Assembly (NCBI RefSeq): GCF_011397635.1
Contig: NC_064767.1
Coordinates: 4,213,501 to 4,277,500, forward strand
Direction of reading: 5' to 3'
DNA length: 64,000 bases
Origin: Epinephelus fuscoguttatus
Lineage: Eukaryota > Chordata > Actinopteri > Perciformes > Serranidae
Part shown: piece after piece, positions 9,945 to 21,049 of the stretch
Layout of the letters: every line of letters begins with the position of its first letter
How positions within the stretch are numbered: the first letter of the stretch is position 1
The notes under the pieces: model-generated
Databases searched by the model: none
What the model saw: only the letters and a program-made list of their open reading frames with translations
What the model was told of the DNA's origin: nothing
Position numbers and translations under genes: made by a program

Positions 9945-12732
9945 GCACTCCCCTGTACTGCTCTCTTTGTGAGGACCCTCACTGATGTAATGCATTCCCA
10001 AGCCCTCTAACCCTAAACTTAACCATCACAACTAAATGCCTAACCCTCCCCTCCCCCACACCTTTCCCCTCACCCAAACCTGCACGTTGTTTGAATCATT
10101 GTCTCTCCTTCATGTCTCCACATTTCTCAACACAAAAACAAGAAAAGTGTCCTTGATAACTCAGCAACAGGATGGGTTAATGTTAAGGCCATCCGTTTAA
10201 TTATTTCTCCTTCAACTCTAAGAAATAAAGCCTTTTTTTGTCAGTTTCTGAAATTGGCAGGTTAAATTACCCATGATCCTCAGCAACTGTGGCTAAAGAA
10301 AAGGAAAGAAAAGAAAGAAGAGGTCCTTTAAGTCCTGTAACACAATAATGTCTCTAATGACATTCTCACCATTGTGATATAGATATATATAATAATTTAC
10401 AGAAGCATACTGCTAAATCACAGTAATATGAGTTTAACTGTGAGATTACAGTGAAATACTGTAATTCTATGGGCGTATATTGCTAAATCACAGTAATCAA
10501 ATGTACATACCTTTGTATCTGTGTGCCTCACAGATCAGTGCGTGCAGTATAGCTTCCATGACATTCAGTAGGCCAGACTGGATCCTGGACACAGGAGCAC
10601 AGTTACACCTGGACAGAAGAATCTAAGCTCAGATCAGGGGAATGTTGCAACCCAATGACCTGAAAAAAAAAATGTTGGCACTTAACGTTTCTGCAAATCA
10701 GGAAAATGTTAAATGCCATTATGTAGGATGCTTTGAGCAACGCTGTGGCTGAGGTGTGGTTAGATTTAAGCATAAAAACCCACTGGTTATGGTTAGGAAG
10801 AGATCGTGTTTCATCTCATATACTACGTCACTTTAGAAACATTAATATGATATGTTCACTGCAAATTCATTCTAGGAAATTACAACATATAACTAATATT
10901 TCACAGTAATTTACATTTTTATCACCTCACAGGCTTTTACTGTGATATTTTAACCTAAGTCAGAATTTTGTTGTGAAACTTACAAGGTAATTTTACAGAA
11001 GCAGTTTAACTGTGAGATTACAGTGAATTCTATAGGAGCATACTGATGAATCACAGTAATCAAATGTACATAACTGTGAAGTTACTGTGAAATTCAGTAA
11101 TTTACAGGGATGTACTGTTATATCAGTAATGCAATGGGCTTAAACTGTGAGGTCACAATAAACATAATAGTTTTACAGGAACATCACAGTAATATAAAGG
11201 CATAACTACAGTGAGATCACAGTATACAGCTGTTGTTTCACAATAATGTACTGTAAATGTATAGCTTAATATTTTACAGTGTAGTTTTGAGCAAACGTTC
11301 CATCACAGTTTATTTGCTTGTAAATATTCCCTCTCGCTGATAACATTATAATTTTTTAATGTATTAATCTACAGTGTGCATGTGTGTTATTCTGAATTGT
11401 GGTTGTCTTGATTTTAGACCTTAAGCACATACTTTTTTGTGTCACTAACCTGTGCTGTGTGTTAAAATATTTTAGCAATTAATGTACCAAGCTAACAGAA
11501 AGACATAGCAGCCTAACAGTAATATGACTGATCTTCCCCCTGCCCTCCTGAGTGAATGGACCAAAATCATTTTAGTGGATTTTAATCAACCATATGTGGT
11601 TTTTATATTTTTAAAGTGCTTTTATTCACCTGGTCCTCGTGTGCTTGTGCCCCTCGTTGCACTCATTAGAGTGCTGCATTAAAACCCAAACCCAACACTA
11701 ATCTAAACCAAAGTCTAACTTGAACCTGAAAACCAACCCTCAAACAGGCCTTTGAGGAAGCTAGGACCGGCAAAAATGTCCTCACTTTCTAAACATGTCC
11801 TCACTCTGTAGGTTAAAAACTTGTTGTGGTCCTCACTATGTAGCAAGTGCAAGTACAACACACACACACAGACACACACACCAGAGTTTTAAAATATATG
11901 TAAACATGTTAGTCCGACTGAAATCGTACAAATTTCTCAAAGTCAGACTAACACCCAGATATTGCGATTGGAAGTCGAATTCCTCCAAACTGGTCGAGAT
12001 GCTCTGAGCATCCACCCCGGGCTTTGACCCGGAAGTCCAAAAGCATTAACAGAAGAAGTAGCCAGTAACAACATGATGAAATCTACATCTAGAGCTGCAC
12101 AGTTTTGGACGGACGAGAAGACACAGTTCATGTTGTGTCAGCTGAAAGAGTTAAACATTTTAAAATACATGGATGGGAGGAAAACACGGAATGGTGCTGT
12201 GTTCAAGAAAGTGATGTAACAGTTGGACAATGCTTAACTGTCTGGTCTGTGAGGTCAACCAGAAAAAGGTCCAATACTATTGAGCTGAAAGGGGGCGTAT
12301 CGCCACCTATAGTAGAGGAGTCTGACATACTTTGGTCAATAAATCGATTCCCCCCTCACACTTTTATACTGGGAAAAGGACAGTAGTCCAGTTAGATCGA
12401 CTTAAATGTGCATGTAAACGTACTGAGTAAATATCAAGGTGTCCAGCTGAAGTAAAACTTTGTGCTACTCTGTGTCTTTTTCTGCAGAAAACCCATCAGC
12501 CAGTTGGATCCATGCTAAATCCACCCGGAAGAAACGGTGTCCGTACACCAAACACCAGACCCTGGAGCTGGAGAAGGAGTTCCTCTACAACATGTACCTG
12601 ACCAGGGACCGGCGCCTGGAGGTGGCAGGACTCTTAAACTTGACAGAGAGGCAGGTCAAAATCTGGTTCCAGAACAGACGGATGAAGATGAAGAAGCTGA
12701 TGATCCGGGAGAGGAGGGGTGTGAATGAATGA
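7694..12732 (+). CDS. hoxd9b: Hox9-group homeobox gene, two exons (hoxd9b by synteny)
   Basis: Sequence-specific homeodomain transcription factor of paralogue group 9, acting in the nucleus in posterior axial patterning. CDS join 7694-8372 and 12488-12732 gives 307 residues. The start fits the family, whose N-termini carry an N-Y-Y motif just after Met (here MSLTNYY). Residues 8-226 are low-complexity Ser/Pro/His-rich. A group-9 Pbx-contact motif (N-P-S-A-S-W, Trp233) precedes the homeodomain at about 239-298, which has the group signature R-K-K-R-C-P-Y-T-K and recognition helix [13 protein letters not shown]; Asn51 is residue 289. Group 9 is clear from the sequence; the D-cluster b-copy assignment is inferred from downstream mir-10d, Hox4 and mtx2. 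Odd: a 4115-bp transposon-filled intron, a short divergent C-tail, and substitutions H11, Y22, L32, G36 and L37 in the homeodomain. Confidence 0.93.
9897..9939. repeat. AC microsatellite in the Hox9 intron
   Basis: Pure dinucleotide run of 43 bp. Confidence 0.95.
10400..11285. repeat. Decayed ~60-72-bp tandem repeat, split by an insertion
   Basis: ATCACAGTAAT-like anchors at 10417, 10487, 11050, about 11122, 11183 and about 11238 alternate with TAACTGTGAGAT-ACAGTGAAAT and TTTACAG strings. The spacing is 70, then 72, 61 and about 55. The gap 10500-10985 contains an unrelated MITE-like insertion. This is an old minisatellite-type array inside the Hox9 intron. Confidence 0.65.
10671..10866. mobile_element. 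MITE-like element, copy 1 of a three-copy family
   Basis: The left end AATGTTGGCACTTAACGTTT and right part TTATGGTTAGGAAGAGATCG match sequences at 59780-60314 and 42180-42460. The right end (TGATATGTTCACTGCAAATT) is an approximate inversion of the left. Confidence 0.45.
11888..12430 (+). mobile_element. DNA-transposon remnant encoding a Myb/SANT-like domain
   Basis: At about 12088-12218 the + strand reads [12 protein letters not shown], then [18 protein letters not shown] and V-F-K-K-V, then a stop. Such Trp-rich Myb/SANT-like modules accompany transposases of the PIF/Harbinger type in fish. The block is flanked by GTAAACATG- and CATGTAAACGT-like strings that may be its ends. It is truncated, has no transposase, and ends about 50 bp before the Hox9 acceptor. 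Confidence 0.55.
12488..12732 (+). CDS. hoxd9b: Hox9 exon 2, homeobox
   Basis: The acceptor TTTTTCTGCAG precedes 12488. Encodes residues 227-307: the Trp motif, the full 60-residue homeodomain and nine trailing residues (I-R-E-R-R-G-V-N-E), then TGA at 12730-12732. The third helix is intact, with no frameshift or stop, so the gene looks functional. Confidence 0.95.
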
Positions 12733-13104
12733 TGGATCTGGAGGAGAGGCTGCGGGGATGTTTGTTTTTGCCAGGGAAGGTGAGGAGGTGGTGATGTTAT
12801 AGCTGATAAATGAAACGCCACAAGATGCCCAACATCTTAAACATCAGCTGGCATGAGCAGGTGTTACTAATCATCGGATTGTGGAGCTAACATGGCTGCT
12901 TTGGATAACTGCAGTGGTGAAACTGTGTGGGGGAGGCCAGGATACGTTGTAACACTTTTACAGAAAAATATTCCTTTTAACGTCTTATGGCTTTTTCATG
13001 TCAGGTCCTCTGAACTCTGGTGTACAATTCTTCCATCTGCATGTAGCAAAATGAAGACAGTCAACCTGTCAGCTGGGGTTCTTGTAAATAATGCTCAGAA
13101 TAAA
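12733..13104 (+). other. Probable Hox9 3' UTR with AATAAA
   Basis: Non-coding sequence follows the stop. An AATAAA signal lies at 13099-13104 and another at about 13410. Either could end the transcript; choice is uncertain. Confidence 0.35.
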
Positions 13105-13793
13105 ATGTTAAAATTTACAGGACGATCCATAAATTGAATTAAGAAAACATACGAGTAGATATCAAAGACTTTGCTCATTTTAAAACACATCTGGTTTTGA
13201 TGAGGCTGTATATCTCACATGTCCAAAACTGAAACTACTTGACACATACTTGACTTCACATAAATTGTCTGTGCTTTGTGCCAAACTGTGAATTGCATTT
13301 TATGATTTAATGCTAAAACTCCTCATAAAAACTGCTTTCAGCGTGCCAGACATGACTGTACCACTTCTGCTACGGCGTGAAATATTCGCCGAGTGTTTAT
13401 TTGTAAATTGAATAAAATACTTGGGGGGAAGAAACCTGAACAAACAGAAGCTGGACACTTAATCATAATAATAATGCCTAAAATACAGAAGAGAGTGAGA
13501 CAAAATCTAAGAGATTAAATGGTGACTTTCTGTGGTAACTACACAGGACTATGAGGACTTGGTGTGTTTAATTGATCCCTTTGCTGGCTTTGATTTAAAA
13601 ATTCTTGGTTTAAAAGACTGTCATTTGAAGTGATTTGCATGGTCCAGTGTTGGCTGGACTTCCTGTCAGTGTACTGTTATTCAGTCTCATTGCTCCTGGC
13701 TGACAATACCATAACCAGTGGTGCAGTGGTAGTTGATGGGGTGGGTGAAGGACGAGGTAGATGAGTAGGTTCCTGAAGAGGAGGTGAGGATAC

Positions 13794-13886
13794 TCTCCTA
13801 CATAGTCTAATGGCTTTTTGGCCGACAGGAGGGTATATGGAGTATACCCTCCTGTCGGCCAAAAAGCCATTGGACTATGTAGGAGA
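13794..13886. repeat. Near-perfect 44-bp inverted repeat with 5-base loop
   Basis: Left arm 13794-13837, loop 13838-13842, right arm 13843-13886. The arms are exact reverse complements except for one T:G-type mismatch in GTCTAATGG versus CCATTGGAC. It would form an extended hairpin as DNA or RNA. Confidence 0.95.
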
Positions 13887-14106
13887 TCATAACCCTCAGA
13901 CCCTCAGACAAATGTGATTCTATCAAATGTCAACATTTTACACAAAATGTAAAATTGCTGTTTTCATATGTGAATTAGCACATGGAATTTATTTTATCTT
14001 GTGAACTATCCGAAGGTCACATGTAGGCTGTATATGAAATCCTCACATGTGAAATGTTTTTTCTTTATGAAATTGACAAATGAAATGTGAGTTAAATGTG
14101 ATGTTG

Positions 14107-14510
14107 CAACACTTTCTCACTCCGACCTCGTCACATATTGCTGCTTGGTCAGTGAACTTTGACGTCCACATATGACGTCCAAGGTACCCTGGGTGTGTTG
14201 GTTGTTGATGTTCCGGGACGCTGTGTCAACTTCAGCCTGTTACATGCATTGTCTGTTTTCAAAATACACTTCGTTTTCACAGGAAATGTACAGTTTGCAT
14301 ACAGTCTCTTTTAGAATAAATGCACTACGACTGTACAACATCCCAAATTGATTTTTTTTTTTCCCCTCAACAACACACACGCACGTTTGGGTTTGGAAAA
14401 GAAGAACAGGGTTTGGCTTTACAATCTTACCTGAAGTTAACACCAGCCTCCCGGGGGGAACGTCAGTGGTTGTTGGATAAGATGAAATGTTACAACACTC
14501 TCTGCTTCTC
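14107..14510 (-). mobile_element. Short DNA transposon, copy A (reverse)
   Basis: Begins CAACACTTTCTCACTCCGAC and carries CCAAGGTACCCTGGGTGTGT and TTTGGCTTTACAATC, all reverse-complemented relative to copy B. The inner end is eroded. It forms an inverted pair with copy B about 400 bp away. Confidence 0.65.
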
Positions 14511-14910
14511 AAAGTCAAAAATGCTTCTCTGGTAGGACGGGTCCGAGCCGGACCTTGCAGAGGCTTGGCAAGAGTCCTTCCTAGCATTTGCTGAACATGC
14601 ATTGGAATAGGCAAGCAAGTGCCCAGGTGTTTCATTGAAGAGGCCTTGCCTTCAATTCCAAATCATGCTGAAATAATTGCAAGCACTTCTTGACTGCTAA
14701 GGATACACACATGCATCCTTAAAAATTCTTTGAAGAAAGGACTCGGTCCTCGTTACAATTCGAAGGATGCCTTGACATTGGATCAATCCTCCAGCAGGAT
14801 TTGATGATGTGACCTCCTTGAATTTCAGCTGTTTAAGGATCCTTTCTTGATTTTGAGAAACACCACCTGACTCTGGATGCGCTGCCATATTGGCTGTAGA
14901 TCCAATCCTG

Positions 14911-15348
14911 CAACCCGGTCTCACTCCGAAGTTGTTGAAATCCGGTGCTTGGTCAGTGACTTCCAGCGTCGGACATAGACGTAAAAAGATGTTCTTTCAC
15001 ATCGGCATGATACGCAGCGTCATGAAAATTATTAAAAAAGGTGGCGGAAGTCTGAGTATGGTGGGCAGGACTGGTTGTGGATGGTCCAACAAGCACCGAG
15101 CTTCACCTGAGAGGCTGGTGTTCGCTTCCCGTATGATTGTAAAGCCAAACCCTGTTCTTCTTCCTAAACCCAACACATGCTTTTGTCGCCTAAACTTAAT
15201 TACAATGCATGTAACAGGCTGAAGTTGACACGGAGTACCAAATCGTCAACAACCAACACACCCAGGGTACCTTGGACGTCATAACTCGACGTGGCAATTC
15301 CATGACCAAATGTCGATATGTGACGAGGGCGGAGTGAGAATGTGTTGC
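14911..15348 (+). mobile_element. Short DNA transposon, copy B (full length, ~438 bp)
   Basis: Starts CAACCCGGTCTCACTCCGAA and ends CGGAGTGAGAATGTGTTG, so the ends are imperfect inverted repeats (TCTCACTCCG / CGGAGTGAGA). It contains GTAAAGCCAAACCCTGTTCT and GGCTGAAGTTGACACGG, shared with copy C. No transposase: a non-autonomous element. Confidence 0.75.
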
Positions 15349-15359
15349 CAGAAGTGAAA

Positions 15360-16080
15360 AGCTAACATTAGGCTATAAACAACCTACAATATGGTTGCAC
15401 AACCTAGCGTCACCACCATAACAAGACTGTAAAGTCGTGTTCGGCGTGATGACGTTCTGTTGTCTCACCTCTGTGTGTCTTTTTTAAGACTCATAGAAGC
15501 TTCAGATTTCATGAGTGGGGTATTTACTGTTGTCTTTTATGTCATAAAACAAAACGTGAAAGTCTCTTAACCTTAACCTTCTGACATTAAGACGAGGGAA
15601 CGGGGAGTGAATTAAATGCTAACTCGTGTACAGGTTTTAGGACTCATTCCTGGGGCATAGGAACAGAACACTATGTCAAATCTGCAACATTTTAACTCTA
15701 AAATAAACAAACGAGCAAATTATTAAAAAACTGTAATATCAAAATTACTTTTGAGTAATTCGCAGTGTATTTCAGGTGTGTTCAGGTGCTGTCAGACTAA
15801 CCCTGCAACACACAGATAATCATGTGTTGTTGTTTTTTAATCTTGCTCCTGATTGGAGCAAACCTCTGTGTTACAACCAACCCCAGTCTCCCCTAAAATA
15901 ATACCCAGAGGGGACCTTTGACATTTTGTTGCTAAGACAGAAAAAAGCTTTTTTGTTTATTTTTTTTTTTATAAACTGTGCATGGAGCCAATGGGCCTAT
16001 TTGTTGTTATTGTTGTTGTTATTGTGTTGTTGCTGTGTATATCTGTTGTTAATGTGGGTCTAATAATGTGCAGATCATGC

Positions 16081-16148
<68 letters not shown>

Positions 16149-16850
16149 TCACTCACTCACTCACACACCAGTCATGCTAAGCTACAGTGTGACAGCAGTC
16201 TGATGGTTATTTCCACGGTTACCTCCTGTAAACAGCTACAGTCCATGTCAGAAACAGACACAACGCACAACTTATATTTTTCACGTCAGAATGAACCATC
16301 AGATGCAGTTGAAACATCACAGGACTATTACGGGATGTCAGTATTTCAGTGTTGTTTTTTTTCCCGAGGATGAGATGGAGTCAGAAACACGCCGTTCTCT
16401 CTGGAGACAGAGGAAACCCAACAGGCTATGTTAGCCTACAGCTGCAGCCCCGCGCTGCGACTGAACTGGAGTCAGGATGTGACGACACGAGGCCTTCATC
16501 ATGCTCTCATTTACGCTCAATATGCTGCTCGTGGGGATTTTTATAAAAGTCAAATAAAAAATGAATGACGTCATCATTGTTAATAATACACCGTCCCTGT
16601 TGTTTTTATTCTTAGTTGCAGTATATGCTTGAGATTTCATGCGGCGGGTTGTTGACACGGCGTCAGGACTTTATTTGATATTTACAATAATACCAGTTAC
16701 ACAGTAGGCTATGAGTTAGAGGTATTAGTACGGGTATGCGGACATGATAACACCAGCCCGCTACTACGTACTACAAGTATTAAAACTAATAACAATAATA
16801 ACACGTTTTATGTTTGCAATCTTTTTTGTGATTATTAACACAATATATTA
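15360..16850. other. Spacer, no gene seen
   Basis: Apart from the AC/ACTC microsatellite, only AT-rich DNA. A somewhat CpG-richer patch (16370-16500) has no recognised motif or protein similarity. Confidence 0.45.
16083..16163. repeat. AC microsatellite passing into ACTC repeat
   Basis: About 62 bp of AC followed by about five ACTC units. Confidence 0.95.
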
Positions 16851-17770
16851 TGATTATAGCTGTAATAAAAATACCGTTAGATAGCCTATATAGGCCGATG
16901 TTGTATTATTATCTTGTATAAAAAATAGCCTTGATAAATATACTTTAAATACCACCACTACTGTCACTACTACTGCTGCTGGCACAACTGCATATTTTTT
17001 TTCCTAGCCAATCATTTAGTAGATCAGCCAAGTATCGTTTTTTATAAAAATATTCATATTTCAAAATAATAATAGAAAACACACAAAATACAACAACAGT
17101 AACTAATACTACTACTAGGTACTACATATTTGTTGGAGCCCATCTCTTGGTTAGATTAGCCTACAATAGCTGTAATAAAATTAAATGTGTGCTGTTATTT
17201 ATAATATTTGAATTGAATAATTAGATCTTTGTGTGCAGTAGAGAAACACACACAAAAGAAACGCACAAAACTAGGTGCAACATATTTTGTGGCCCATCGT
17301 TTGGTTAGATTAGCTCATAATAGCTGTAATAAAGATACAGCTGTTGAGTAATTTATAATTTTTGGATCAAACATTTGCATTTTTGTATGCAGTAGAGAAA
17401 CACACACAAAATACAACTACGATGACAACCACGATTACTATTACTAGGTATGCCGTAGGCCAATAATTGGTTAGATTACCAGCCTGTGGTTGTAATAAAA
17501 TTACAGCTGTAATGTATCATCTCTCTTTTGTAATACATGTTTTTATCTTTGTACAAGGTTGAGAAACACACACAAAATATGATTGCTCCTACGACTACGA
17601 CTGCTACGACACACACTACTGGTACTACTGTGACGGCTACTGCTGCTTGGTGCTACATATTTTTGTGGCCCAGTCTGTAATAGCTGATATAAAATTAAAG
17701 TTGTATTGTTATTTATAATGTTTAGATCAAATATGAATATTTGTGTATGCAGAAGAGAAACACACAAAAA

Positions 17771-17820
<50 letters not shown>

Positions 17821-18285
17821 GGTACTACATATATAGCCAATCCTTTGGTTAGATTATTATGGCTGTATCATTCATAGTGCTTGTATTACATGTTTTATAT
17901 TTGTGTATCAGCAGAGAAACACACACAAAATACAACAACTACGACAGCTTTTGCCAAAGTATTCTTTAATCAGTCTCTGGTTAGATATCTGTGGCTGTAG
18001 GTTATTAATATTTTTCGTATTGAATGATTTTTACGGTGTAGAGAAACACAAAATACATCTAGCCTGCATGTTTTTGTAGACACTCGTTTGGCCAGATTAT
18101 TACAGGTGTAACAGCATATTATGTTTTTGTATTTTTACTTGTGTGGAACACAGAACACAAAATACCTCCGCTACAGTTTGGTTATTGCAGCTGTGAAAAC
18201 ATTTGCATCGCTTTTTTGTTTATATTTTTGTATGAAATACAGAAACGGATAAAATACTCCTACGCTGCTGCACGAACATGATCAC
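16845..18285. repeat. Decayed satellite-like array, unit about 90-190 bp, roughly nine copies
   Basis: The anchor GAGAAACACACACAAAA, in variants, recurs near 17073, 17241, 17395, 17561, 17755, 17914, 18041, 18151 and 18241. Between anchors recur GGTTAGATTA, AGCTGTAATAAAAT and TTTGTGTATGCAG. The spacing of early copies is about 155-195 bp and shortens to about 90 bp at the right edge. One copy contains an expanded ACT repeat. Confidence 0.8.
17774..17820. repeat. ACT trinucleotide microsatellite
   Basis: About 15 units inside one copy of the satellite-like array; neighbouring copies have only short, impure CTA/CGA strings at the same place, so the expansion is local. Confidence 0.9.
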
Positions 18286-18289
18286 CTCT

Positions 18290-19150
18290 AATAATAACAT
18301 GAGTCTTGTCTCGTAGTGTCGCCCTATTATTATGGTTTGATCCCACACCAGAGAAGTGCTACAGAAGCATACGTCATGTTTGACGTTTCATCGGATCACA
18401 CACACATTTATTATATCTTTTATTGTGATGACATTATGCCAACGTCAAGGTGTTGTGCAGGTATGTAGAGAGTTTCAGTCCGCAGAGACACATCTCTGCT
18501 GCTTGTTTAGTCAAAGTCAGAGCAGCGCCTCGGAGCTTCCCTCATTTACTGCGGCCATATAACGCGCTCATCCTACTGCAGGGTCATAAAGCAACAGCAT
18601 GCATTTGGAGAATAAACGTGACTTTCCCCCCACAACACAACACACCACACAACACTGTGCACAGAGACGCACAGAGAAAGACGGAGGGACCATAAAGTCA
18701 TTTAGCCCAGACACTATATGGTTTTATTGGGACACCCTTTCCTGCCGCGGAGCCTCAACTGTCCTAAATGTTAAAGTCATTGTCTGCAGATGAGACCAGA
18801 CAGCCTCCATCACATCTACACACACACACACACACACAACACTGCGGCAACACAAAACACAGGAGGTTTTATTATACAGGGGATTTAAACGGAAAACAAA
18901 AGTGTGTGTCTGAGCAGCGTTTGAGTCTGGACTCACCACGATCTGAGGTGCAGGGCTGCCACTTTTATAATCCAGATTACCGCTTTTAACAGTGTAATGA
19001 AGCTGTCTGAGGCCGAGAGGAGAAACTGGCCTCCAGCTTTAATGCACCAAATCCTCAGGAACACTTTGCTGCAAGAAATGACAGAATTTTAATTATATTT
19101 CCGTTTTCTTGCAACAGAAAGGAACAATTTCGTCTCGTTTTCTGGATTTA
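18290..19150. other. Spacer, no gene seen
   Basis: Moderate GC, with a short CA run near 18820. Small open frames on both strands share no recognised family and look incidental. Confidence 0.45.
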
Positions 19151-19156
19151 AATTTC

Positions 19157-19157
<1 letters not shown>

Positions 19158-19233
<76 letters not shown>
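19158..19233. repeat. GT microsatellite, 76 bp
   Basis: Pure alternating purine-pyrimidine run, the longest in the Hox9-Hox4 spacer and Z-DNA-prone in principle. Confidence 0.95.
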
Positions 19234-19239
<6 letters not shown>

Positions 19240-19676
19240 CACATTTGTCGACTGATCGCTGACATATGTTGTAGCCTATGAAGAATTTGCTGAGGGAGAC
19301 GAGAAAGCCTAAAAATACAAATGAAGGGTTGAAAAAAATACATTATATTTTTATTAAAGCTGCGTTCATGAATCTTTCATTTTATTGTATTTTTTATTAT
19401 TATATTTCATTTTATTTATTCATTTATTTTTGGCACTCCAGGCAATCGGGCTGGTGTTTTTATTTTATTTTATTTTTCATTTTATTATTTTCATTTTTAA
19501 GAATACCGTTTATCTGTTTTTGCAACAAAGGAAGAAATTAAATAAATAGATTAAAAAAAAAAAGGAAAAGAAAAAAGACAAAATCACTTGCCCAGTTGAT
19601 ATTTCCTGGAGTGGAAAAAAACCCCAAAAACTTCAACATAGCCTTAGTAAAAATAAGTATGTCTAAAAATAACGTA

Positions 19677-19778
19677 ATGAATAAAATAAAATAAAATAAA
19701 ATAAAATTAAATTAAATTAAATTAAATTAAAAATTATTTTAAATTAAATTAAATTAAATTAAATTAAAATAAATAATG
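19677..19778. repeat. AAAAT/AAATT pentanucleotide repeat
   Basis: About 100 bp of ATAAA units changing to ATTAA units, with one short interruption. Confidence 0.9.
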
Positions 19779-20335
19779 TTACCATTCCACATGCAGCTAA
19801 AGATTCTACAATAAAGGAAAAAGGAGTAAATAAGACATTTACAAAAACAACGATGGGACAAAAACAATTGGACAGATATTCCTATAAATGTTTAGGATCT
19901 ATCTGCCGTCATAAACCCAAAATGAAGGAAGGAGCCGCACTAACAGGGAACTACAACAAAGGGAATACTTATTGTGCTGCAGAAATTAAATCGGACGGCC
20001 GGTAATGTTCAAGTGATTGCTCCCGATTAAATGTTGTTCCCAACACAAGGTCTGCAGTAACATAAAATCAATTCACAGTAGTGCAGTAATACGGTATTAA
20101 ACTATAGGCTAATAATAAAGTGAATCACATTCAGAGTGATTGGTTACAAAGAAGGACTCCTGCAGCGTGTTCCCGTGAAGGACGGAGATGTTCATATGAG
20201 TAATCTGTTACTGTTTAAGATGGTGACACGAGCGTCATTACAAAGAGACATAACAAAAGTAATAAACTGTTTGTACATGTATTTGTTAAAATAGATGTCC
20301 CTGCTCGTGTTGTTGTCTCAAATAAAGACATTTAG

Positions 20336-20640
20336 CCCATAAGAACCCAGACCAATTTCTCCTTAAAGGAAAATTATGGGGGACATAAAACAGACTAAAT
20401 AGACCACATAGAACATATTTCTGACATTTTTTTCAAAATACCACCCCTCACTGTCAGAGATCTGTAATGTTACATATATGTCACATTGGGCGTTAAGAAC
20501 CTGGATAATTTATCCATCAAGGGTAATTATGGGGGATATAAAATAGACTAAATAGACCATATAGAACACATTTCTGACATTTTTCTCAAAATAACACTCA
20601 TTAGTGTCAAAGATCTGTCAATGGGTGTTAATGGTAAATT
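20336..20640. repeat. 153-bp tandem duplication in the transposon's left end
   Basis: AATTATGGGGGACATAAAAC and AATTATGGGGGATATAAAAT recur 153 bp apart (20372 and 20525), together with the surrounding AGACTAAATAGACCA and TTTCTGACATTTTT strings. Confidence 0.8.
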
Positions 20641-21049
20641 CATTCCTCTTTTGAAAATTAATCAGCCTTAGTCTTTTTTGGTTTGATAACAAAGCTTTGT
20701 CTTTTTATTTGCGTTTCCACAATATCATAACTTTACCTCTTGGGTTTAATAACAAAATCTTTAACAACAAAATTTTGATTTATTTCACAATACAAAAATT
20801 TGCAAATTGAATTCAAAAAAAGACTGCCTCATCATATTGGAGGTCTTCTCAACAAGCCATTGTAGCTGTAAAAAAACTGAGCTACAGTCTTTTTCTGGTC
20901 ATGTTTTTCTGTTTGGTAACAACGATTCTAACTTTACCTCTTAGGTTTAACAACAACATTTTCTTTTCATATTTGTTTTACAACACACAAATGAATACAT
21001 TTGCAAAAATTTGCAAATTGAATAAAAATAAAAACTACTACTGGGTAGT

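Larger units (their letters stand above)
8373..12487 (+). other. Hox9 intron, 4115 bp, phase 1
   Basis: GT at 8373 and AG at 12486-12487, phase 1, joining Pro226 to a split Glu codon just before the Trp motif. This is the conserved Hox intron position upstream of the homeobox. Hox9 introns are usually far shorter; the excess here is AT-rich DNA, a CA microsatellite, a decayed tandem repeat with a MITE inside it, and a Myb-like transposon remnant next to the acceptor. Between 8411 and 9890 I see only AT-rich sequence and short TG and TA runs. Confidence 0.88.

Noticed and set aside
16845..18285. CRISPR-like array
   Set aside because: Repeats are long, diverged and unevenly spaced in vertebrate DNA; it is a decayed satellite-type array.
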